From contig JAWKQB010000002.1 in the NCBI GenBank assembly GCA_041390365.1, forward strand, positions 810,001 to 874,000: DNA of 64,000 bases, written 5' to 3'. Each line of letters begins with the position of its first letter. The first letter of the stretch is position 1. This document shows, piece by piece, positions 52,444 through 60,654 of the stretch. The notes under the pieces were generated by a model. That model worked only from the letters and a program-made list of their open reading frames with translations. It was not told where the DNA came from and did no database searches. This stretch comes from Syntrophotaleaceae bacterium (GTDB taxonomy: Bacteria > Desulfobacterota > Desulfuromonadia > Desulfuromonadales > Syntrophotaleaceae). The position numbers were made by a program, and so were the translations under genes.

Positions 52444-53601
52444 ATGAACATCCTCCTTCTGGAACCGTACCTGACTGGCTCCCGGGCGGCATGGGCCGAG
52501 GGGTATGCGGCATGCAGCGGGCATCGGGTGGATATTCTGTCTCTGCCGGGCAGGCACTGGAAGTGGCGGATGCATGGCGGGGCAGTGGCCCTTGCCAAAC
52601 AGTTTCTTGAGAGGGAAGGGCCGGGGGATCTGCTGCTGGCCAGCGGTATGCTCGACCTGACGACATTCCTGGCTCTCATTCGTGACAGATCCGCGGGTCT
52701 GAAAACGGTTCTCTATTTCCATGAAAACCAGTTGACTTACCCCTGGTCTCCGCGGGATGGCGATCCTGCTGCCCGGAGAGACCTGCATTACGGTTTCATC
52801 AACTATGTCAGTGCTCTGGCTGCCGACCGGGTCCTTTTCAATTCCGAGTACCATCGCCGGGAGTTTCTGGGGGTGCTGCCCGGATTTCTGAAGGCTTTTC
52901 CCGATGCCAGAGGTCTTGAAAACTGCGAGGCTATCCGGAGGAAAAGCCGGGTATTGCCGCTCGGTCTCGATCTGCGCCGGTTCGATGCTCACCGTCCGGT
53001 CCACGATACTCCCAAGGATCTGGAACCGCCTCTCATTCTCTGGAACCATCGCTGGGAATACGACAAGAATCCCGAAGATTTTTTCAGGGCGCTTTTCACT
53101 CTTCAGGAGGAGGGTGTGGATTTTCGTCTGGCGGTTCTCGGTGAATCGTTCCAGGAACAGCCCGCCGTCTTTGCCGAAGCCCGTAAGCGCCTCGAGGGAT
53201 GCATCGTGCATTTCGGTTTTGCCGACACCTTCGAACAATATTCCGGCTGGCTCTGGAGAGCCGATGTTTTGCCGGTAACCGCCATCCACGATTTTTTCGG
53301 TGTCAGCGTGGTGGAGGCCATGTACTGCCATTGCCATCCTCTGCTGCCCAAGCGGCTCGCCTACCCGGAGCACATTCCAGAACCCTTTCGCGACGATTTC
53401 TTTTATCGTGATCAGTCCGATCTGCTGAGAAGGTTGAAAAGACTTCTTCTTGACCCCCGCCTGGTGCAGAGGGGGGGAACCCGCAGATTTGTCGAAGGCT
53501 ACGATTGGTCTGTTCTGGGTCCTGTTTACGATGCCCTTTTCGACGACATTGCCCGAGATGGTCGGGACCAACCGGCATCAAATGGCTTTTTATGCATTTA
53601 A
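52444..53601 (+). CDS. tRNA-queuosine alpha-mannosyltransferase-like (QTMAN, DUF3524)
   Basis: Start at the ATG of 52444 gives 385 residues. The N-terminus MNILLLEPYLTGSRAAWAEG followed by SLPGRHWKWRMHGGAVALA is the DUF3524 hallmark of the GTDC1/QTMAN family, whose animal member attaches mannose to queuosine in tRNA-Asp. Further motifs are YFHENQLTYPW, FNSEYHRREFL, LWNHRWEYDKNPEDFF and DFFGVSVVEAMYC at the donor site. It is most likely a cytoplasmic GDP-mannose-dependent tRNA modifier, although bacterial proteins of this type are less studied. It has no ribosome site of its own; a heptamer right arm lies just upstream. Confidence 0.85.
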   Translation: MNILLLEPYLTGSRAAWAEGYAACSGHRVDILSLPGRHWKWRMHGGAVALAKQFLEREGPGDLLLASGMLDLTTFLALIRDRSAGLKTVLYFHENQLTYPWSPRDGDPAARRDLHYGFINYVSALAADRVLFNSEYHRREFLGVLPGFLKAFPDARGLENCEAIRRKSRVLPLGLDLRRFDAHRPVHDTPKDLEPPLILWNHRWEYDKNPEDFFRALFTLQEEGVDFRLAVLGESFQEQPAVFAEARKRLEGCIVHFGFADTFEQYSGWLWRADVLPVTAIHDFFGVSVVEAMYCHCHPLLPKRLAYPEHIPEPFRDDFFYRDQSDLLRRLKRLLLDPRLVQRGGTRRFVEGYDWSVLGPVYDALFDDIARDGRDQPASNGFLCI

Positions 53602-53742
53602 TGACCGCTTTTGCTATAATGATCTCCTTGTTGCAGGTTAGGGCAGTTGCAATTAGCTGTTACAAGAGAATCTGCAAAAGGACAACTAGAGTATAGATTT
53701 TCAGAGGCTGTTTTCTGCTGAAACCAGCCGGATGGATTGCTG

Positions 53743-54369
53743 ATGAATAACCATACGGAAGACCAGGACGATTACATCGAGGACGAAGGTCACCAACTGG
53801 AAGCGGGTCGTCAGGCTATTGAGCAGGGCGATTATTCGGCTGCCCTGGAGTATCTGGAAGAATATCTGGAAGAGCATCCCCTGGATGTGGAAACGCTGAT
53901 CCTTGCTGCCCTGGCCGCTGCTCATCTGGGCGACAGCGCCAAAGCAGCCGCCTTGTATGGTCTTGTTTTGCGGCTCGATCCCGGTAACGGCACCGCTCAT
54001 CATTCCTTTGGGATGCTGCTCGAGGAGGTGGGGCATTTCGATGAGGCGCTCGCCCACTTTCATCGGGCCCGGGAACTGCAGCCCGATTTCCCGGAAATCT
54101 ACATTCATACCGCCAACGTACTCGATCGTCTCGGGCGGACGGAGGAGGCATTGCTGCAGTATGATGAGGCCTTGCAGCATCTGGCTGACGAAGGGGCCGT
54201 CTATTATAATCGGGCACGGATTTTCGCCCGCCGGGGCAAGGTCAGACTGGCCCTGAGGGACCTGCGCCAGGCCGCGGAATCGGACCGCCGATATCTCGAG
54301 GCCGCCAGAAAGGACGCCTCCTTCGATGCGGTTCGCAACAGCAGTTCCTTCCGCCGTCTGCTGGCGTGA
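53743..54369 (+). CDS. Tetratricopeptide repeat protein
   Basis: This 208-residue cytoplasmic protein has an ATG at 53743 (TTG at 53737 possible). After an acidic N-terminus four to five TPR units follow: AIEQGDYSAALEYLEEYLEEHP, AAHLGDSAKAAALYGLVLRLDP, EEVGHFDEALAHFHRARELQP, DRLGRTEEALLQYDEALQH and a last RGKVRLALRDLRQAA. The function is protein binding; no partner is implied by neighbours. The stop GCG TGA is the first base triplet of heptamer element H10. Confidence 0.85.
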   Translation: MNNHTEDQDDYIEDEGHQLEAGRQAIEQGDYSAALEYLEEYLEEHPLDVETLILAALAAAHLGDSAKAAALYGLVLRLDPGNGTAHHSFGMLLEEVGHFDEALAHFHRARELQPDFPEIYIHTANVLDRLGRTEEALLQYDEALQHLADEGAVYYNRARIFARRGKVRLALRDLRQAAESDRRYLEAARKDASFDAVRNSSSFRRLLA

Positions 54370-54552
54370 GGGGAATGGCGAAAGGCGAGGGGCGTGAGGG
54401 GTGAGGGGTGAGGCGTGAGGAGTAAGGCAAAAGCAATAGGCAAAGTATAAAGTGCCAAGGGCAAAGGCTTAATAGAGTAGCGCGTTTTACTTGATGGTTT
54501 CAGGGTTAGGGGTAAGGTGTTACCCCTCACTCCTCACCCCTCACTCCTCACG
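54365..54552 (+). repeat. Heptamer element H10, 188 bp with inverted ends
   Basis: It starts CGTGAGG at the TPR-gene stop, has further GTGAGGG units to about 54420, a non-repetitive centre, and ends with GTTACCCCTCACTCCTCACC-type units and CACG. Same end structure as H2 and H9. Confidence 0.85.
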
Positions 54553-54570
54553 ATTTCAAAGGTTTTCCCA

Positions 54571-55044
54571 ATGCAAAAACTTCTCATCGGCGTGATCGGG
54601 GCCTCCCGATGTACTGAGCGGGGCTACGCAATGGCCCGGGAGGTCGGCCGTCTTTTGGCCGCAAAGGGTGCAGTGGTGGTCTGCGGTGGTCTGGACGGGA
54701 TCATGGAGGCGGCCTGTCGAGGCTGCCTGGAGGCGGGAGGGGAAACTCTGGGCATCTTGCCGGGGGGCGATCCGGCCGCCGCCAATCCCTATGTGACGCT
54801 GGCGGTTCCGACCAACATGGGGCATGCCCGCAACGTGATCATTGCCCATACCGCCCGGGCCCTGATCGCCATAGAAGGGGAGTTCGGCACGCTTTCGGAA
54901 ATGGCCATCGGACTCAAACTCGGCCGCCCGGTCATCGCCCTCGGGAGCTGGCCGGGCATCGACGGTGTCTTACAGGTCTCCTCTCCTGAGGAAGCTGTGG
55001 GACAGGCATTTGAAAGACTTTGCCAGCCGGAAAGGCAGTTATGA
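54571..55044 (+). CDS. TIGR00725 / LOG-like Rossmann protein
   Basis: Start at the ATG of 54571 (AAAGG upstream) gives 158 residues. It belongs to the lysine-decarboxylase-like/LOG superfamily, TIGR00725 group: IGVIGASRCTERGYAMAREVG, VVCGGLDGIMEAACRGCLEAGG, NMGHARNVIIAHTARALIAIEGEFGTLSEM. In this family PGGxGTxxE is the nucleotide- or cytokinin-precursor-binding motif; here the corresponding text is EGEFGTLSE. The reaction is unknown. The gene overlaps the next by an ATGA junction. Confidence 0.85.
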   Translation: MQKLLIGVIGASRCTERGYAMAREVGRLLAAKGAVVVCGGLDGIMEAACRGCLEAGGETLGILPGGDPAAANPYVTLAVPTNMGHARNVIIAHTARALIAIEGEFGTLSEMAIGLKLGRPVIALGSWPGIDGVLQVSSPEEAVGQAFERLCQPERQL

Positions 55045-56090
55045 ACATCAAAGACGCCGATCTGCAGCGTTCACGGGATTTTTCTACGCGTTTCATCGAA
55101 TGGTTGAGGGGCAAGGGTGCGATTCTGATCGTCACTCATGATCATCCCGACCCCGATGCTCTGGCCGCGGCCATGGCCCTGAAGCATCTGATCCTGATGA
55201 AAACCGGTGAAACGGCGACAGTTGCCTACGGCGGTGTCATCGGCCGAGGAGAGAACAAGGTCATGGTCGAGGAGCTCGAGATCGACATGGTAACCCTCGA
55301 CAGTCTCGATCTGAGCCGGTTCCAGGTCATCTGCCTGGTCGATACCCAGCCGGGGGCCGGGAACAATTCCCTGCCGCCCGACCAGAAGGTGCATCTGGTC
55401 ATCGACCATCATCCGCCACGAGAGTCCTGCGCTTCCTGCCGCTGGGTCGATGTGCGGGACAACTATGGTGCCTCGGCAACGATCCTGTTCGAGTACCTGT
55501 TGGCCCAGGACGTCAATTTCGGCACCAAGCTGGCGACCATCCTGTTTTACGCAATCAAGTCGGAAACCCAGGACCTGGGGCGGGAATGGAACCGTGCCGA
55601 CCGGTCCGCCTACCTGCATCTTCTGCCTTTGAGCAATAACCGCATCCTCTTCAACATCACCCATCCGGAAGTGCCGCGGGAATATTTTTCCTCTTTCTGT
55701 AAAGCGATCCGCAACGCACGCACCTATGAGGACGTGCTGGTGTTCAACCTCTTTAACATCGACAACCCTGATATTGTCGCGGAACTGGCCGATTTTCTGC
55801 TGCGCGTCCAGGACGTCAAGGTCGTTCTGGGCATGGGCCGCTTCGACAATGGTGAAATCCTGTCCTTCCGAACCCTTCTGCCTCAGATTCGCTCCGGGGA
55901 AGTGATGCAGCAGGTCCTCAAAGGGCTTGGGACTGCAGGAGGTCACGGCATGATTGCCGGCGGTCAGATCCGGCCCATGTCGGAAAGCATCGAGGCGCAG
56001 AGGGAGTTGGAAGAAACTCTGACCCATCGACTGCTGCAGTTCCTGCAGAGGCCGGAAAAACGGGCCAGGCCGCTGGTCATGGGTCTGTAG
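55041..56090 (+). CDS. DHH-family phosphoesterase (NrnA-like)
   Basis: The ATG at 55041 overlaps the upstream TGA, so translation is probably coupled. The protein has 349 residues with DHH domain motifs THDHPDPDALAAA, LVDTQPGAG and VIDHHPP, and the C-terminal DHHA1 motif GGHGMIAGGQI. This layout is seen in oligoribonuclease/pAp phosphatase NrnA and in related phosphoesterases that degrade short oligonucleotides. Two Mn ions are expected. Whether the substrate is nanoRNA, pAp or a cyclic dinucleotide cannot be told. Confidence 0.88.
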   Translation: MNIKDADLQRSRDFSTRFIEWLRGKGAILIVTHDHPDPDALAAAMALKHLILMKTGETATVAYGGVIGRGENKVMVEELEIDMVTLDSLDLSRFQVICLVDTQPGAGNNSLPPDQKVHLVIDHHPPRESCASCRWVDVRDNYGASATILFEYLLAQDVNFGTKLATILFYAIKSETQDLGREWNRADRSAYLHLLPLSNNRILFNITHPEVPREYFSSFCKAIRNARTYEDVLVFNLFNIDNPDIVAELADFLLRVQDVKVVLGMGRFDNGEILSFRTLLPQIRSGEVMQQVLKGLGTAGGHGMIAGGQIRPMSESIEAQRELEETLTHRLLQFLQRPEKRARPLVMGL

Positions 56091-56181
56091 CAGTTATCGG
56101 TGCGTTGACAGGCCCGCCGGTCCCGGAGTATAAGGAACCCTTTGGCGGATTCCGGATTCTATAGTAAACAGAGGTTTATCT

Positions 56182-57255
56182 ATGCTGCGTCTGCTTGTTG
56201 TTTTTCTTATGCTGGCGTTTTTGGGCGGCACCGCTGAGGGTGCCGTGGAACTGGCCCTCGAGGGGCGCCAGCCGGTGACCCTCGAGGAAGTCTACTTTCA
56301 CAACGGCATCGTTTTTCTCGCCCTGGAGGATGTTCTGGCTCCCCTGGAGCTCAGCGGAAAGTGGGATTCCGTGGACCATGTCTATCGGATCAGAACCCCG
56401 AGGGGAGTGGCCGTCATTTCGCCCGGCAGTCACTTTCTCCGGTGCGGTGAAATGCTTCGCCCCCTGGCCAACCCTCCGCGGTTCATCGATGGAAAGCTGC
56501 GGGTCGATGAGGATTTTGTTGCCCTGCATCTGCCTACCCTGCTGAATAAGCCTGTTTATTTTCACCAACTTGATGCTGATAGAGAGACCGAGCCGGCTGG
56601 GGAAACACCTATCGACCGTCTTTTCGCCTTCATTCTGAGGAAAGACAGACCCGTCGATGCCCCCGTGCTGCGGGCGGTTGCCATCGATCCCGGTCACGGC
56701 GGCCAGGACCCCGGGTCCATTGCCGATGAGGGGCTGAAGGAAAAAGATATTGTACTCGACGTGTCCCGGCGACTGGAAAAGCAGCTTAAAATGCACCTCG
56801 GCATCCCGGTCTATCTGACCCGCAACAGCGATTACACGCTCAAACCGGCCGACCGATTGGCCGCGGTAAATCAGCCGAATGTGGATGCCCTGGTTCTGCT
56901 GCACGCCCAGTCATCCTTCAGCGAGGACGCCCGGGGCGCCACCCTTTTTATCCGGCCGGCCGGACAGCAGCCGGGCGTGGACGGTGTCATCGATTCCGGA
57001 GAGAGCCTGAGACTGGCCCGCCAGTTGGCGGCCAACCTCAAAAACGCCGGCATCAGGGTCAACGGAATCGAGCAGGCTCCCCTCCTGCCATTGGGGAAGG
57101 GGAACCTGCCGAGCGTTCTGGTGGAACTGGGTTATTTGAGCAATCCCGCAGATCGGGCCTTGCTGAAGGAGGAAGCTTCCCGGGAGCGACTGGCGGCCGC
57201 CCTTTACCAGGGGTTGAAGGCCTATGCCGAAGAGAAAAAGGAGGTTGGAGGGTGA
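56182..57255 (+). CDS. N-acetylmuramoyl-L-alanine amidase (Amidase_3)
   Basis: This 357-residue protein has a signal peptide (MLRLLVVFLMLAFLGGTAEGA) and an N-terminal beta-rich region, possibly an AMIN-like or copper-amine-oxidase-like fold, up to about 150. The C-terminal zinc amidase domain (about 165-350) shows AIDPGHGGQDPGS, the Glu of LKEKDIVLDVS, RNSDYTLKPADRLAAVN and VELGYLSNPADRALLKEE with catalytic Glu. The usual SIHAN at the third zinc ligand is LLHAQSS, keeping the histidine. It cleaves septal peptidoglycan amides in the periplasm. Its last codons overlap the rph start. Confidence 0.9.
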   Translation: MLRLLVVFLMLAFLGGTAEGAVELALEGRQPVTLEEVYFHNGIVFLALEDVLAPLELSGKWDSVDHVYRIRTPRGVAVISPGSHFLRCGEMLRPLANPPRFIDGKLRVDEDFVALHLPTLLNKPVYFHQLDADRETEPAGETPIDRLFAFILRKDRPVDAPVLRAVAIDPGHGGQDPGSIADEGLKEKDIVLDVSRRLEKQLKMHLGIPVYLTRNSDYTLKPADRLAAVNQPNVDALVLLHAQSSFSEDARGATLFIRPAGQQPGVDGVIDSGESLRLARQLAANLKNAGIRVNGIEQAPLLPLGKGNLPSVLVELGYLSNPADRALLKEEASRERLAAALYQGLKAYAEEKKEVGG

Positions 57256-57986
57256 ACCTGGATTCGATGATGCGCGCCGACGGGCGGCATGATGAGGAAC
57301 TTCGACCGATTTCCTTCCAGCGGGCATTTACCCGCTATGCCGAAGGCTCGGTTCTGGTCAGCTTCGGCGAGACCCGGGTTCTCTGCAATGCCTCGGTTGA
57401 GGAGAGCGTACCCGCTTTCATGCGCGGCGAGGGACGGGGTTGGGTAACGGCCGAGTACTCCATGCTGCCGCGGGCCACCCAGGTGAGGTCGGGACGCGAA
57501 TCACTGCGGGGCAAGGTTGGCGGGCGTACCTATGAGATTCAGCGGTTGATCGGCCGCAGCCTGCGGGCGGTGGTGGATATGGAGGCCCTGGGCGAGAGGA
57601 CCGTGGTGCTCGACTGCGACGTGCTGCAGGCGGACGGCGGGACCCGCACCGCGGCCATTACCGGAGCCTATGTGGCGCTGGCCGATGCCATGAATGTCCT
57701 TGTCCGGCAGGGGGTGCTGTCGGCGAGCCCAATCAGGGAAGGCGTGTCGGCGGTGAGTACCGGCCTCGTTGGCGGGAGGGCCCTGCTGGATCTCAACTAC
57801 GAGGAAGATTTCCGTGCAGCAGTGGACATGAACTTCGTGATCACCGCTTCCGGCCGCTTCATCGAGGTTCAGGGGACGGCCGAGGAAAGACCCTTTACAG
57901 CAGATGAGCTTGATCGAATGAGAGAACTGGCCCTGCAAGGTTGCAGGGAATTGGCCCTTTTGCAGGCCCGGGCGCTGGAGGTCTAG
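57252..57986 (+). CDS. rph: Ribonuclease PH
   Basis: The protein has 244 residues from a GTG that overlaps the amidase TGA; AGGAGG lies eight bases ahead. An ATG at 57267 is an alternative. RNase PH signatures are MRADGRHDEELRPISFQ, GSVLVSFGETRVLCNASVEESVP, RSLRAVVDMEALGERTVVLDCDVLQADGGTRTAAITGA and DLNYEEDFRAAVDMNFV. It trims tRNA 3' ends by phosphorolysis in the cytoplasm. Three genes (amidase, rph, rdgB) are tightly packed, with rdgB two bases downstream, and rph-rdgB pairing is common in bacteria. Confidence 0.95.
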   Translation: MNLDSMMRADGRHDEELRPISFQRAFTRYAEGSVLVSFGETRVLCNASVEESVPAFMRGEGRGWVTAEYSMLPRATQVRSGRESLRGKVGGRTYEIQRLIGRSLRAVVDMEALGERTVVLDCDVLQADGGTRTAAITGAYVALADAMNVLVRQGVLSASPIREGVSAVSTGLVGGRALLDLNYEEDFRAAVDMNFVITASGRFIEVQGTAEERPFTADELDRMRELALQGCRELALLQARALEV

Positions 57987-57988
57987 AT

Positions 57989-58591
57989 TTGCAGCTGGTC
58001 GTAGCTACCGGAAATCGCGGCAAACTCAAGGAGATTCGAAAGTTGCTGGATGAATCAGGCATTGATATTCTCGGCCTGGATGACCTGGGCGGTCTTCCCG
58101 AGATTATCGAAGACGGGCACACCTTCGAGGAAAATGCCCTGAAAAAGGCTGATACTGTTGCCCGGGCGACCGGCCTGCTGACTCTCGCGGACGACTCGGG
58201 ACTGGTCGTGGACGCACTGGATGGAGCCCCCGGCGTTTTCTCCGCCCGATATGCCGGGGAAGGGGCCGGAGATGACGCCAATAACCGAAAATTGCTGCAG
58301 GGTCTCGCCGGTCTTGAACTTTCCCGGCGGTCTGCTGCTTTTTGCTGTGTCATGGCTCTCTGTCGTGCCGACGGCTGGAGCAGGGTTTTTCACGGTCGGG
58401 TCACCGGCCTGATTACCATGGAGCCAAGGGGGGACGGGGGGTTCGGATACGACCCGCTGTTTCTGGTTCCGGAATACGGCAGGACAATGGCCGAGCTGTC
58501 CCTGGACATAAAAAATCGCATCAGCCATCGCGGTCAGGCGCTTCGTCAGGCCATCGCCTTTTTAAAGGAACAAACTCCCGGAATCCCATAA
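57989..58591 (+). CDS. rdgB: XTP/dITP diphosphatase (RdgB/HAM1)
   Basis: The TTG at 57989 with GGAGG seven bases upstream gives 200 residues, normal for RdgB. Motifs include VVATGNRGKLKEIRKLL at the N-terminus, DDSGLVVDALDGAPGVFSARYAG, and GGFGYDPLFLVPEYG, TMAELS and ISHRGQALRQ. It hydrolyses ITP, dITP and XTP, cleaning the nucleotide pool. An upstream TTG at 57941 would overlap rph and was rejected. Confidence 0.93.
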   Translation: MQLVVATGNRGKLKEIRKLLDESGIDILGLDDLGGLPEIIEDGHTFEENALKKADTVARATGLLTLADDSGLVVDALDGAPGVFSARYAGEGAGDDANNRKLLQGLAGLELSRRSAAFCCVMALCRADGWSRVFHGRVTGLITMEPRGDGGFGYDPLFLVPEYGRTMAELSLDIKNRISHRGQALRQAIAFLKEQTPGIP

Positions 58592-58607
58592 AAAATTCCA
58601 ATCCGAG

Positions 58608-58636
58608 TTGACAACCCCAGTTTCTCATGCTTTAGG
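58608..58636 (+). promoter_or_regulatory. Predicted sigma-70 promoter of the small lipoprotein gene
   Basis: Perfect TTGACA at 58608, a 17-bp spacer, and TTTAGG preceded by TGC. The -10 is weak. It lies about 160 bases before the lipoprotein ATG. Confidence 0.4.
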
Positions 58637-58793
58637 TTCTAGTACACGGTCGTAATTGTTAGTCAGCGTTACTTCAGATCGGCTGGCAACGGGAACCTGT
58701 TCCGGAAAGTTCATGAAATTGGCGGCAACTGCCAATCCTGCGTTTGCCGGTTTCATGACGATGCCGGGCAAAACCATGGTCAAGGAGGATCAC

Positions 58794-59102
58794 ATGCGGA
58801 ACTGGCAAATGTTGTTCGGAGGTGCGGCAGTTGGGGTTATGGTGCTGACGGGTTGTGCGTCCAAGACTTCACCGGCCGACCAGGATCAGTTGACCCAAGT
58901 CCAGGAGTACACCCAGAGGACCGAGCAGAGTGCCCAGGCCGCCCAGATGGCGGCGGAAAAGGCGGCGGAGGCTGCGGAGCGGGCTGAAGCTGCTGCGAAC
59001 AAAGCGGCAACGGCTGCGGAACTCGCCGCACAGCGCGCCACCGAAGCGACCGATGCGGCAGGAAAGTCGACACAAGCTTTCGAAATGGGGCAGATGAAAT
59101 AG
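58794..59102 (+). CDS. Small alanine-rich coiled-coil lipoprotein (Lpp-like)
   Basis: AGGAGG lies six bases before the ATG at 58794, giving 102 residues. The signal peptide ends with lipobox LTGC. The rest is an Ala/Glu/Gln-rich helix with a heptad pattern (AAEKAAEAAERAEAAANKAA), like the trimeric alanine-zipper coiled coil of Braun-type lipoproteins. A C-terminal KMGQMK-like end (EMGQMK) has a terminal Lys, as needed for covalent attachment to peptidoglycan. An L,D-transpeptidase gene is the next neighbour on the opposite strand. It probably links the outer membrane to the wall. Confidence 0.82.
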   Translation: MRNWQMLFGGAAVGVMVLTGCASKTSPADQDQLTQVQEYTQRTEQSAQAAQMAAEKAAEAAERAEAAANKAATAAELAAQRATEATDAAGKSTQAFEMGQMK

Positions 59103-59112
59103 TTACTGGCCG

Positions 59113-59148
59113 AGCGAAAAAGCCTCCGGGAGCGGAGGCTTTTTCGCT
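59113..59148. terminator. Terminator between the lipoprotein and L,D-transpeptidase genes
   Basis: A 16-bp stem (AGCGAAAAAGCCTCCG with CGGAGGCTTTTTCGCT) and a 4-nt loop. The A/T-run parts are inside the stem, fitting use in both directions for the convergent genes. Confidence 0.88.
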
Positions 59149-59220
59149 ACCGGTAACAGGATGTCTTTGACTAACAACAGCATGGCGCCTGACCGAGCCA
59201 GGGGCACCGATTTTGCCTTT

Positions 59221-60165
59221 TCACAGATCAACCTCGCCCCGGTCTTCCAACGGATATGAGATCGGGACGGGGATACCTCGGGCCTCCTGCAATGCTTTCA
59301 GAACCAGGGACCTGTCGATCCGGCCTTCCCAGGGAAGATCGCGGGCCTGTTGCAGCACCTCTTCCTCCATTTGCTCTTCGTTTCCTGTCAACCGCCCATG
59401 AACCTCGAGATAAAGTCGTCCTTCCTTGAGGCCGACTTTGAGCGGCTGGTCGATGATCCTGACCGGCGTCCCCGTCTCGACCCGGTGAAAAAGATCCTCG
59501 ATATCTTCCGGGTAGAGCCTCAGGCAGCCGTGGCTGACCCGGCGTCCCACGCCGAATGGTTTATGTGTGCCATGAATGCCGTATCCCTTAGCGGAGAGGC
59601 CGAGCCAGTAATCACCCAGAGGATTGCCGGGACCGGGAGGGACCACGGCCGGCAGTTCCGGTGATTTGGCCCTGATTCCGGGGGGAGGTGTCCAGGCTGG
59701 TTTGGTCACTTTGGAAATAATGCTGAACAGGCCGAGGGGGGTTTCCCAGCCCTCCCGGCCGATGCCGATGGCATAGGCCCGTACCCTTGATCGTCCGTTT
59801 TCCCGCCAGATGTAATAGAGGCGCTGTTCCGCCAGATTGATGGTGATCCCCTCTTCTGCCACCAGCGGCAGGATGAAGGCATAGGGCAGCTCGACATCGA
59901 TCCCGGGGGGTGGAAGCCAGGGATCGATGCCGGGATTGGCACGAGTCAAAGCCTGATAGCCGGTGCCGCTGCGACGGGCCAATTCGATCAGGGTTTCCCG
60001 CCGGCCAACCAGATAGGGCCGGTTTGCCCCGACCACAGGCGCCGGAACAGCTTCGTCGAGAAAGGAATCCTTCTCGAGGCGAGGGTGCCAGGCCCGGGAG
60101 CTGGACGGCCATTGCAGCAAAGCGGCGAGAAGGAGTAAGAGAATGCTCGGATACGTTCTTTCCAT
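59221..60165 (-). CDS. L,D-transpeptidase (ErfK/YbiS type)
   Basis: This 314-residue exported protein has a signal peptide (MERTYPSILLLLLAALL, cut near SRA). A LysM-like segment (YLVGRRETLIELARRSGTGYQALTRAN) follows at about 50-80. The YkuD catalytic domain (about 100-250) ends with the motif HGTHKPFGVGRRVSHGCLRLYPED, where the Cys near 212 is the nucleophile. It forms 3-3 cross-links or attaches lipoproteins to peptidoglycan. The neighbouring Lys-terminated lipoprotein is a plausible substrate. Length and LysM segment are as in ErfK/YbiS proteins. Confidence 0.9.
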   Translation of the reverse strand: MERTYPSILLLLLAALLQWPSSSRAWHPRLEKDSFLDEAVPAPVVGANRPYLVGRRETLIELARRSGTGYQALTRANPGIDPWLPPPGIDVELPYAFILPLVAEEGITINLAEQRLYYIWRENGRSRVRAYAIGIGREGWETPLGLFSIISKVTKPAWTPPPGIRAKSPELPAVVPPGPGNPLGDYWLGLSAKGYGIHGTHKPFGVGRRVSHGCLRLYPEDIEDLFHRVETGTPVRIIDQPLKVGLKEGRLYLEVHGRLTGNEEQMEEEVLQQARDLPWEGRIDRSLVLKALQEARGIPVPISYPLEDRGEVDL

Positions 60166-60240
60166 GGTATGCGAGTATAGCCGAAGGTGAGGGCGGGGAA
60201 AAGGGGGAGGATTGAAACGTGAGGAGTGCGGCGGGCCGTC

Positions 60241-60654
60241 TTACGGCTTTCGCGAGTTTTCGAGAATGTCCCTTGTCCGGTTCATCAGTTCCCGAAGGCT
60301 GTAGGGTTTGGGGAGGTAATCGTCGACGCCGAGATCGAGTCCTTTTTGTCTGTCTTCCTCCGAGTCCAGGGCGCTGACCATGATGATAGGGATATGGGAC
60401 AGCTTGGGGTCCGGCACACGCCGGATCAGGCGGCAGACTTCCCATCCGTCCAGTTCGGGCAGCAGTATGTCGAGCAGGATGAGGTGAGGGCGGAATTCTT
60501 CAGTCAAGCGACAAGCCGACAGGCCATCCCCGGCAATCCGGGTGGAAAAGCCGTTCCGCTTCAAAAAGCCGTCAAGCAGGCTGGCCAGTTCGGGTTCGTC
60601 CTCCACAATGAGAATTCTCGGGCTTTTTTCGATGGATTTTTCCGCAGCAGGCAT
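60241..60654 (-). CDS. Single-domain response regulator
   Basis: The protein has 137 residues and a receiver domain only. The acidic pocket is E18-D19 in LIVEDEPE, the phosphorylation site is Asp62 in LLDILLPELDG, the switch residue is in MVSALD, and Lys116 sits in LPKPYS. Without an output domain it probably acts by protein contact. A PAS-type histidine kinase starts on the other strand about 385 bp away and lacks its own receiver, so the two may be partners. A short degenerate heptamer (GTGAGGAGT) lies just after its stop. Confidence 0.9.
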   Translation of the reverse strand: MPAAEKSIEKSPRILIVEDEPELASLLDGFLKRNGFSTRIAGDGLSACRLTEEFRPHLILLDILLPELDGWEVCRLIRRVPDPKLSHIPIIMVSALDSEEDRQKGLDLGVDDYLPKPYSLRELMNRTRDILENSRKP

